Below are positions 1 through 5,745 of a stretch of DNA of 5,745 nt, one piece after another. Position numbers and translations under genes: made by a program. The notes under the pieces were generated by a model. The model saw only the letters and a list, made by a program, of their open reading frames with translations, was not told the origin of the DNA and searched no databases. Every line of letters starts with the position of its first letter. The first letter of the stretch is position 1. The DNA is from Bacillota bacterium. Lineage in GTDB: Bacteria > Bacillota > Dethiobacteria > Dethiobacterales > Dethiobacteraceae. The stretch lies in contig JANKMV010000150.1 in NCBI GenBank assembly GCA_024650095.1, positions 1 to 5,745 on the forward strand, in the 5' to 3' direction.

Positions 1-1
1 G

Positions 2-709
2 CTGGAAAATAGACTGCTGTTGGAGCATGAGAGCACGCAGAAGACGAGTACTAAAAACGCCACCTTCATCACGGACGTTTCGCATCAGCTCAAAACGCCA
101 CTGGCAGCATTAAAACTTTATTGCGAGCTGGATCATGAGCACAATTCAGGTACATATATCGAAAAACAACTTGTCTTGATCGAGCGCATGGAACATCTAA
201 TTTATTCACTAATGCGACTAGAGAAGCTCCGTGCGGACGCATATGAAATGCAATTTGCCAAGCACGATTTTTCCCAGTTGGCAACGCTTGTGTGGGAAGA
301 GCTTCAGCCACTGTATCCCCAAAAAACAGTTCACGTTAGCGGTAGAGTTACCATGCGCTATGATGCATACTGGATGAGTGAGGCGCTGATGAACATCCTG
401 AAAAACTCCTGCGAGCACACCGCAGTCAATGGTAACATTTTGGTTTCACTGGAAACGGCAGATGCGTCTGTTACCGTCACGGTGGAGGACAATGGTGGGG
501 GGATAGCAGACGAGGAACTGCCGCAGCTGTTTCAGCGTTTTTACCGTTCTTCACGTGCCTTACCCAACGGAGGTGCGGGTATCGGACTTGCCATCACCAA
601 GACCATCGTCGAGAAACATCACGGGACCATCTATGCCGAGAATACGGCACAGGGTTTGAAGATCATCCTATGTTTTCCACGCTTGGACGGAGTTACTGCA
701 ATGGGCTAA
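2..709 (+). CDS. Sensor histidine kinase, C-terminal catalytic part (5' end outside window)
   Basis: This is the cytoplasmic transmitter half of a membrane sensor kinase that autophosphorylates on histidine and passes the phosphate to a response regulator. The frame is open to the left edge, so the sensor and membrane segments are missing; a TTG at 20 is not a credible start. Numbering from the first full codon at 2, the HisKA H-box has the phospho-acceptor His28 (bases 83-85) in SHQLKTPLAAL. The HATPase_c domain follows: N-box with Asn131 and Asn135 (NILKNSCEH), G1 box DNGGGI at 163-168, F-box LFQRF at 176-180, and G2 box GAGIGL at 191-196. All catalytic boxes are present, so the enzyme looks functional. 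The stop is TAA at 707. It lies 76 bases before an ABC ATPase gene on the same strand, an arrangement typical of Firmicute two-component systems that control or sense an adjacent transporter. The cognate regulator is presumably further left (inference). Confidence 0.95.
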   Translation: MENRLLLEHESTQKTSTKNATFITDVSHQLKTPLAALKLYCELDHEHNSGTYIEKQLVLIERMEHLIYSLMRLEKLRADAYEMQFAKHDFSQLATLVWEELQPLYPQKTVHVSGRVTMRYDAYWMSEALMNILKNSCEHTAVNGNILVSLETADASVTVTVEDNGGGIADEELPQLFQRFYRSSRALPNGGAGIGLAITKTIVEKHHGTIYAENTAQGLKIILCFPRLDGVTAMG

Positions 710-771
710 CCTTGCGGAAATGTAAGATGGGCGTCACCGAAAAGAAAGGTACGGTTGATACGATAAGCGTA

Positions 772-778
772 AAGGGGG
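772..778 (+). promoter_or_regulatory. Ribosome binding site of the ATPase gene
   Basis: A purine run AAGGGGG ends seven bases before the ATG at 786. It fixes that ATG as the start of the ATPase and argues against any longer reading. The rest of the 710-785 spacer shows no well-spaced -35/-10 pair and no hairpin followed by a T-run, so the ATPase gene is probably read through from the kinase gene, though a regulator-dependent promoter lacking a good -35 cannot be excluded. Confidence 0.75.
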
Positions 779-785
779 TAGCTAC

Positions 786-1472
786 ATGCAAATTCTACAA
801 TGCTGCAACGTACATAAAACCTATCAGAGCGGCGAAAACGCCGTTCATGCTTTACGCGACATTACTGTTAGTTTTGAGCAGGGAGAGGTTTGTGCCGTCA
901 GAGGACCGAGCGGTTCGGGCAAATCGACTCTGCTGCACATTCTTGGCGGACTGGAGTATCCCACATCGGGCAACGTCCTCTACCAGAACGAAGATCTCTT
1001 TTCCTATAATGATAATCAGTTATCTATTCTCCGCCGACGCAGGTTTGGCTTTGTCTTTCAGGCCTATAATCTTGTGCAGGAGCTGACGGCCTCTGAAAAT
1101 ATACTGCTTCCTGTGCTGCTCGATAAGAAAAAGCCGGACGAAAAATATATATCTATGTTAATTGAACTATTGGGAATCGGAGATCGGCTGCATCACTTGC
1201 CAAGCGCACTTTCAGGTGGACAGCAGCAGCGGGTCTCCATTGCACGTGCCCTTGCCAATAAACCTGCCATCCTGTTTGCAGATGAGCCGACGGGCAATCT
1301 CGATGGAAAAACGGGGAGAGAGGTTCTTTCTCTGCTCAAATATGTGAGTAAAGAGATGGGCGTATCCTTAATCCTTGTGACGCATGATTTGCATATTGCA
1401 GAACAGGCGGAGCGCATTATCACGCTTGAAGACGGACGTGTCACGCAGGATAGCGGTCGGCGGGAGGCGTGA
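786..1472 (+). CDS. ABC transporter ATP-binding protein, MacB/LolD/FtsE-type
   Basis: This 228-residue cytoplasmic ATPase is predicted to dimerise and drive the permease encoded directly downstream. All nucleotide-binding motifs are intact: Walker A GPSGSGKST at 40-48, Q-loop Gln92 in VFQAYNL, signature LSGGQQQR at 142-149, Walker B ILFADEP at 162-168 with catalytic Glu167, D-loop GNLD at 170-173, and H-loop His200 in VTHD. The FVFQ.YNL wording around the Q-loop and the DEPTGNLD stretch are characteristic of the subfamily that pairs with FtsX/MacB permeases, including LolD and antimicrobial-peptide transporters such as BceA. The length is normal for this group. The ATG start is supported by the Shine-Dalgarno at 772-778. 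The stop TGA (1470-1472) lies one base from the permease ATG, implying translational coupling and matched expression. The substrate cannot be deduced from the ATPase. Confidence 0.97.
   Translation: MQILQCCNVHKTYQSGENAVHALRDITVSFEQGEVCAVRGPSGSGKSTLLHILGGLEYPTSGNVLYQNEDLFSYNDNQLSILRRRRFGFVFQAYNLVQELTASENILLPVLLDKKKPDEKYISMLIELLGIGDRLHHLPSALSGGQQQRVSIARALANKPAILFADEPTGNLDGKTGREVLSLLKYVSKEMGVSLILVTHDLHIAEQAERIITLEDGRVTQDSGRREA
1462..1467 (+). promoter_or_regulatory. Ribosome binding site of the permease gene, inside the ATPase gene
   Basis: GGGAGG lies within the last codons of the ATPase gene, six bases before the ATG at 1474. The permease frame is open further upstream (an ATG at 1384 is in frame), but those 30 extra codons overlap the ATPase and lack a comparable Shine-Dalgarno. 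They would also add a basic non-membrane leader, so 1474 is the chosen start. Confidence 0.8.
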
Positions 1473-1473
1473 C

Positions 1474-4278
1474 ATGAAACCGCCATTTTCCGTAAATTGC
1501 ATTGCTCTAGGGAATATCCGAAACAGACGGAAGCAGTATGTGTTGTTGGTCACAGCTATTGTGCTGGCGATTTATTTTGTTTCTACAATGCTGCTTTTTG
1601 CTTCCACCATGTTTACCTCACTGGCGGAGCGGCACTACCAGCGCATGGGTGAGCAGGATGCCATTATCTTTGATGTCAAAGATGCGCCACTGGAAGAGTT
1701 AATTGCCAACGGTACTTTTTCTGAGTACGGAAGAGCAGAAATATTAGCCTATGTCCTCCCCGATGGGGAAAACATCGGCGGCGGTTTTTCCCTTGCCATC
1801 TTTGATGATACTGCTCTTACCTTAGCGCGCAAGGATACACTTGAGGGTAGATTACCCGAAAAGAAAGGCGAGATTGCGCTTGAACAGAGCATGCTGGCAC
1901 GACTGCGCACGGATGCCGGTGTAGGTGAGACGATAACACTTACGCTTATGATTCCCGATGGTGCAGGCTTTATGGATTCATCCATCCAAAAGAGCTATAC
2001 ACTTGTGGGTATCCTTACCGATAAGCTGATATATTTGGACCGATGGGGTTCAGTCAGCGCTGGTTATAATGACTATCCTGCAGGTGTACTCGCGGTGGAA
2101 GAACAGATCGCTGCAGGTGGCAAAACAATTGTGAACGTCTATGGACGCAATGTTCAGGACGCACGTACCTCATTTGAGCAATTGATGGCATTCTGTACAG
2201 ATAACGGAATAATGAATAATTACGATAGACCTTCGATAGATATCACGCAATATCACCTCTTCAGAGGGGACTATAACTCCAACGACAATACCATCGTCGC
2301 AACCTTTGTGTTTTTCATGGTTATTACCGTGATCCTCGTATTGGCGGCGTGCCTCGGTATCGTGAACGCATTCTCCGCTAATCTGGAAACACGTAAGCGA
2401 CAGATTGGGCTCCTGCGCGCAGTGGGGGCGACGAAAAAGCAGATACGGGAGATATTTGGCAGAGAGACACTCTTGTTGTCTGTATTTTCCATACCAATCG
2501 GTTTGATGCTTGCCTGTTTTACGGTCTGGGGTATCACTGAGCTCATGGGGCCAAACTACCTGTTTCGTCCCAATGCACTTGTCATCGTGGGTGTGGCTGT
2601 GGCTGGTGTGCTGTGTGTTATGTCCGCTGCCTCGATACCGCTGCGAAAGGCGGCTAACATTCCGCCCATGCAAGCAATACGCAATGTAGAATTGTCTCGC
2701 AAGATCAGGCAGAGCCAAATAAAAAGTAAACAACTCTTTGATGTTCCCCGTCTTATTGCCCGCCGCAACCTGACCCTCTACAGAAATAAGCAGGTCAGTA
2801 TCACCGCCATGTTGGTGGTGAGTATCGTGTTAATGTCTCTGGTGGCGTTCATGGCAACACCGCTTATCGGTGAGGCAACGTGGGATTACGGGAGCGACTA
2901 TTTTATGGGTATAAGCAACCGTTCTGTTGACTGGTTGATGGAATATGACTTCCATAATCCCGGTATCACGGAGCAGGACAGGGCAGATGTTGAAGCACTT
3001 TCGACCGTAAAAACAGTTACCGGGGGAAAGGTCATCAGCGTAAAGATACTTACTGATAAGATAACACCGTATATCACTGCTGGCGGCAACTGGAGTTTTG
3101 ACTATCTTTCCCCGGAGCCGCAGATAGCTAACATGCCAAATGATCCTGAATTACTGCAGTGGCGTAAGCGACGGCACAACAGTTACATCGAAAGCAAGCT
3201 TAAGTACGGCTACACACAGGATTTTCTCACTGTAGACTGTTACGGTATTGATGTGGACGTTGCTGATAAGCTTTCTACTTTCGTATCTGCGGGGAGGATA
3301 AACAGTGAAAAACTGTCATCTGGTGAAGAAGTACTCATTATCGCACCAGCCGAGTATGGCATATATGAAGAACAGCATGGTGAAGAAGTTCATTTTAGCA
3401 TTGATTTCGCACTTGATACTGACAAAGATTATCGTTACCTATATCAAAACGACATGTTCCAAGTGGGCGACGCCCTTACACTGAGCCTGTTGTATAGTAG
3501 TCGGCCAGAGCAGGAACACAGAGATGGACCACAGCTGTATAACGAAGATGGGAGCCGTAAACTGCCGGAAGACGCGGTGCGTGTGGACAAGACGGTCACA
3601 ATTGGTGCGATATTGGAAACCCATGCCGATGGAAAGTATCTCGAAAGTTACATCGATTACTTCTTTTCAGAGGTGGGAACTATCCTCACCACATCGGCGG
3701 GATTAAATGCGCTTGGTTTCGACCGTCCCTATAGGACTCTAGCAATCACGCTCTCCGAGAGTCCGAGCGTAGAGATGGAGGAATATTTGGACAGAAATCT
3801 CTCGCAAATTGCATCTAGGACATCTGCCGTAAACCTGACATCAAGGATAGCAGCGGCGAGAGAAAATAGACAAATGGTATATGGCCTTCTAATTGCAGCA
3901 AGCGCGGTGGTTATCCTATTCTTCGCCATCTGCGTTAGTATGATCAACAATGCGCTATCAGCCCGTATTCGTGCCAGTAAACGCGAGATCGGCACCATCC
4001 GGGCGGTGGGCGCATCAAAGCGGGAGATAGCACGCTCATATCTGTGGCAGTTAACATCCATGTTCGTTTGGGGCACAGCCATTGGTATGGCAGTGCAGTT
4101 GGCGCTGTGCGGATGGCTTTCGACGAACCAGTATGTAGATAGTGCTGTGGTTTCTCTTCCTGTTTGGCAACCGCTTCTCTTCGTGGTGGTGCTATTTGGG
4201 ATCTGCTACCTTAATGTCCGCTCCAAAGTGGGGGGCATTTTCAAAGACAGCATCGTGGAAAATATTCGTGAGCTGTAA
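1474..4278 (+). CDS. FtsX-type ABC transporter permease with two FtsX units (8 predicted TM)
   Basis: This 934-residue integral membrane protein is the expected partner of the preceding ATPase. It reads as two tandem FtsX/MacB-like four-helix units. Predicted membrane segments (residues from the ATG at 1474) are near 22-44, 274-301, 332-354, 367-390, 442-462, 801-826, 857-880 and 900-917. The first and second segments of each unit are separated by large extracytoplasmic regions, about 45-273 (some 230 residues) and 463-800 (some 340 residues). Each FtsX core carries the hallmark cytoplasmic motif: IGLLRAVGATKKQI at 311-324 and IGTIRAVGASKREI at 839-852, which is where such permeases contact the ATPase. 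Eight segments fit a fused pair of MacB/LolC-like subunits rather than the ten-segment BceB layout. Known relatives use ATP hydrolysis to transmit force to periplasmic or surface domains instead of moving substrate through a channel. The gene begins one base after the ATPase stop and ends 12 bases before the next start. Export of peptides or lipoproteins, resistance, or signalling with the kinase are all possible; the substrate is unknown. Confidence 0.93.
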   Translation: MKPPFSVNCIALGNIRNRRKQYVLLVTAIVLAIYFVSTMLLFASTMFTSLAERHYQRMGEQDAIIFDVKDAPLEELIANGTFSEYGRAEILAYVLPDGENIGGGFSLAIFDDTALTLARKDTLEGRLPEKKGEIALEQSMLARLRTDAGVGETITLTLMIPDGAGFMDSSIQKSYTLVGILTDKLIYLDRWGSVSAGYNDYPAGVLAVEEQIAAGGKTIVNVYGRNVQDARTSFEQLMAFCTDNGIMNNYDRPSIDITQYHLFRGDYNSNDNTIVATFVFFMVITVILVLAACLGIVNAFSANLETRKRQIGLLRAVGATKKQIREIFGRETLLLSVFSIPIGLMLACFTVWGITELMGPNYLFRPNALVIVGVAVAGVLCVMSAASIPLRKAANIPPMQAIRNVELSRKIRQSQIKSKQLFDVPRLIARRNLTLYRNKQVSITAMLVVSIVLMSLVAFMATPLIGEATWDYGSDYFMGISNRSVDWLMEYDFHNPGITEQDRADVEALSTVKTVTGGKVISVKILTDKITPYITAGGNWSFDYLSPEPQIANMPNDPELLQWRKRRHNSYIESKLKYGYTQDFLTVDCYGIDVDVADKLSTFVSAGRINSEKLSSGEEVLIIAPAEYGIYEEQHGEEVHFSIDFALDTDKDYRYLYQNDMFQVGDALTLSLLYSSRPEQEHRDGPQLYNEDGSRKLPEDAVRVDKTVTIGAILETHADGKYLESYIDYFFSEVGTILTTSAGLNALGFDRPYRTLAITLSESPSVEMEEYLDRNLSQIASRTSAVNLTSRIAAARENRQMVYGLLIAASAVVILFFAICVSMINNALSARIRASKREIGTIRAVGASKREIARSYLWQLTSMFVWGTAIGMAVQLALCGWLSTNQYVDSAVVSLPVWQPLLFVVVLFGICYLNVRSKVGGIFKDSIVENIREL

Positions 4279-4283
4279 GGAGG
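4279..4283 (+). promoter_or_regulatory. Ribosome binding site of the Ig-like anchored protein gene
   Basis: GGAGG begins immediately after the permease stop TAA and is seven bases from the ATG at 4291. It is a near-ideal Firmicute Shine-Dalgarno and supports both the start choice and co-translation with the permease. Confidence 0.85.
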
Positions 4284-4290
4284 AAGGGAA

Positions 4291-5643
4291 ATGAAGAGAA
4301 TTGTTTGTCTCGTCATGTTCGTACTACTTTGCGTACGTACTGTAACCATCGTGTTCGCTACCGAACAAGCAATATCCATTGACACGAGGCATGTGTACGA
4401 AGGAATGGAGAAAAGTTATGCCCAGGGATATCTACCTACAGTATCCGAAGACCATGCCACGGTCGTGCTCCCGTTGTTGTCTGAAGCAGTAAGAGGACCC
4501 CTTACTGTCACTGTCAATCTAGGTGAGCCAGCAAGTGCTCCCTTCGTCTATAAGAATTATGAGAAGCAGTTTGACAAAAAGAGGTACACGTTTGACAACG
4601 AGGCTGTTGAATGCTACTTGATTCAGTTTTCATTTGCCTTGTCGGCAGACCGCATCAACGGCAATTATCCTATTACCTTGCGTGTCAGTGGGAAGACGGA
4701 AAGTGGCGAAGCATTTTCGCAGGAGTTTATGCTGTATGTTACCATCAGTGATGGTATTGATCCGCATGCATCCGAGCCTGAACCAACCCCAGTTCCCGTA
4801 TCTCAACCCAAGCTAATGGCGGAAAGCTATAAGTTGAATCAAAAGTATGTGGGTGTGGGAGAAAGTGCAACGTTGGCAGTAACCATCAAAAATACCAGTA
4901 GCTCACAGACGGTGAAAAACATCAAACTTTTCTTTGCAGAGGATAGTGGTGAAATTTTATCTGCGGGGACAGGAGCACAGTACTGCAAGCAGATTGGCAA
5001 AGGTAAATCCTATACTTGGAGCTTTGAGGTATCCGCCACGACGACAGCACAGTCTAAACCCCATACGGCCACCATTACCATGGAATATGAAGATAGCCAA
5101 GGTAGTGCAGTTACCGCTTCTGACCGCATCACTCTGCCAGTTCGTCAACCTGTGCGTCTTGAATACGAAGAACCCTCCCTGCCGCAGCGAGTGACACAGG
5201 GCGACACGCCACCTTTTACTATGATGCTGATGAATCTAGGTAAAGGTACGATCTATAACGTGCTGCTAAAATTCGATCTTCCCTCACTTAACAGCGGAGG
5301 CAGTGTGCTCGTTGGCACAATTCTACCTGGCGAGTCCCAAACAGGAAGAACTAACTTTCGTGTCGAGTCAGAAGCGCTGGGTGCAGTTAAGGGAACGCTA
5401 TTATTGTCCTATGAGGATGATTATGGTGAATATTATGAGCAAGAGATCTCCCTTGCCACCACCATTGAGAAGAAGCTAGAAATTGAGCCCCCTGCCGACA
5501 CTAACGCCACAACTTTGGCATCTGATTTTCCGTGGTGGCCCGTACTTAGCGCTGGGAGCGCGCTGCTTGCGTTGAGTTACTTTTTTGTATCTCGCTGGCT
5601 TAAGCAAAAAAAGGCGAGAGAAGACGATGAAATGAGATTATAG
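4291..5643 (+). CDS. Secreted, C-terminally membrane-anchored protein with Ig-like (CARDB/COG1361-like) domains
   Basis: This 450-residue protein is predicted to lie outside the membrane. Residues 1-23 form a signal peptide (MKR basic end, hydrophobic core, likely cleavage after VFA). A beta-rich region spans about 27-153 and is followed by a Pro/Glu-rich linker at 158-173 (EPEPTPVPV). Two Ig-like modules follow, about 174-285 and 286-392. Each opens with a predicted strand, a 'G(V/D)..' turn and a hydrophobic strand running into Asn (VTIKNTSSS, MMLMNLGKG), as in CARDB/NEW3-type folds, and each ends with a YEDxxG segment (YEDSQG, YEDDYG). A single hydrophobic helix at 415-434 (WWPVLSAGSALLALSYFFV) precedes a charged, cytoplasmic tail of about 16 residues. 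There is no sortase motif, lipobox cysteine or visible catalytic signature. It sits 12 bases behind the permease and most likely works with it, for example as an accessory or substrate-presenting subunit in place of a MacA-type adaptor (inference). Family assignment rests on fold-like patterns, so exact domain names are uncertain. Confidence 0.85.
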   Translation: MKRIVCLVMFVLLCVRTVTIVFATEQAISIDTRHVYEGMEKSYAQGYLPTVSEDHATVVLPLLSEAVRGPLTVTVNLGEPASAPFVYKNYEKQFDKKRYTFDNEAVECYLIQFSFALSADRINGNYPITLRVSGKTESGEAFSQEFMLYVTISDGIDPHASEPEPTPVPVSQPKLMAESYKLNQKYVGVGESATLAVTIKNTSSSQTVKNIKLFFAEDSGEILSAGTGAQYCKQIGKGKSYTWSFEVSATTTAQSKPHTATITMEYEDSQGSAVTASDRITLPVRQPVRLEYEEPSLPQRVTQGDTPPFTMMLMNLGKGTIYNVLLKFDLPSLNSGGSVLVGTILPGESQTGRTNFRVESEALGAVKGTLLLSYEDDYGEYYEQEISLATTIEKKLEIEPPADTNATTLASDFPWWPVLSAGSALLALSYFFVSRWLKQKKAREDDEMRL

Positions 5644-5667
5644 TAGTGTGAGAATAAACTCCCCCGA

Positions 5668-5705
5668 GGCCTAATCCAAAAAGACTGTACCATGTCGGGT
5701 TAGCC
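5668..5705 (+). terminator. Imperfect hairpin after the last gene, possible transcript end
   Basis: GGCCTAATCC (5668-5677) can pair with GGGTTAGCC (5697-5705), giving nine pairs with one bulged C (5671) and one G-T wobble. Inside the 19-base loop, GAC (5683-5685) can also pair with GTC (5694-5696). It stands 25 bases after the final stop, where an operon terminator is expected. However, it is followed by mixed sequence (AGCTGTACATTATTT) instead of a clean T-run, so it is a poor intrinsic terminator. It could instead be an mRNA 3'-end structure or part of another element that continues beyond the window. Confidence 0.3.
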
Positions 5706-5745
5706 AGCTGTACATTATTTAAATTCCATAACACATTATGCTTCC

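Noticed and set aside
20..22. TTG at 20 as the start of a short stand-alone kinase
   Set aside because: The frame stays open to the left edge, there is no Shine-Dalgarno before it, and a start 21 codons before the phospho-acceptor histidine would cut the dimerisation helix. The gene is truncated by the window.
750..777. TTGATA (755-760) as a -35 box and the TACG/GATA short repeats (750-765) as a regulator site before the ATPase gene
   Set aside because: There is no -10 box at 16-18 bases spacing (the bases there are the Shine-Dalgarno and start region), and the repeats are only four bases long, so chance is the simpler explanation.
670..1086. 138-codon open frame on the + strand bridging the kinase end and the ATPase start
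   Set aside because: It overlaps the ATPase gene, whose frame has every expected motif, by 300 bases. It has no good Shine-Dalgarno and its product shows no recognisable domain, so it is an out-of-frame shadow.
2170..2733. 187-codon open frame on the minus strand inside the permease gene
   Set aside because: It lies fully antisense to a well-supported FtsX unit, and its His/Gln/Cys-rich product has no domain logic. It reflects the codon pattern of the permease.
3729..4082. 117-codon minus-strand open frame opposite the C-terminal FtsX unit
   Set aside because: It is antisense to the conserved RAVGA motif region, with no Shine-Dalgarno or plausible domain; a shadow of the permease gene.
1..5745. 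CRISPR arrays, tRNA or rRNA genes, insertion sequences
   Set aside because: No regularly spaced repeats, no cloverleaf-like segments, no rRNA signatures and no transposase were seen. Nearly all bases are in four co-oriented genes.

Overview
The window is a compact, single-strand (+) block of four genes with almost no intergenic DNA. In order they are: the 3' part of a sensor histidine kinase gene (cut by the left edge), an ABC transporter ATPase of the MacB/LolD/FtsE type, a large FtsX-type permease, and a secreted, C-terminally anchored protein with Ig-like domains. The style of the proteins suggests a Gram-positive, low-to-mid GC Firmicute, probably a clostridial lineage. The pointers are the kinase H-box wording (SHQLKTPLAALKLY), strong GGAGG-type Shine-Dalgarno sites before every visible start, and an efflux module with no MacA- or TolC-like partner. 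Species cannot be named from this window.

Layout: 2-709 kinase catalytic half (partial); 710-785 short spacer with a Shine-Dalgarno site but no convincing promoter or terminator; 786-1472 ATPase; 1474-4278 permease, one base after the ATPase stop; 4291-5643 Ig-like membrane-anchored protein, 12 bases after the permease stop; 5644-5745 non-coding tail with a tandem stop codon and an imperfect hairpin that might end the transcript.

The last three genes almost certainly form one transcription and translation unit, and the kinase probably reads into it. The working model is a two-component-system-linked ABC module. The kinase, with a response regulator presumably encoded to the left, senses an envelope signal. 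The ATPase dimer powers the 8-TM permease by mechanotransmission. The Ig-like protein sits outside the membrane next to the two large permease ectodomains, as a possible accessory or substrate-capturing subunit. The first three components are well-known families. The least described part is the terminal anchored protein and its fixed position behind the permease.
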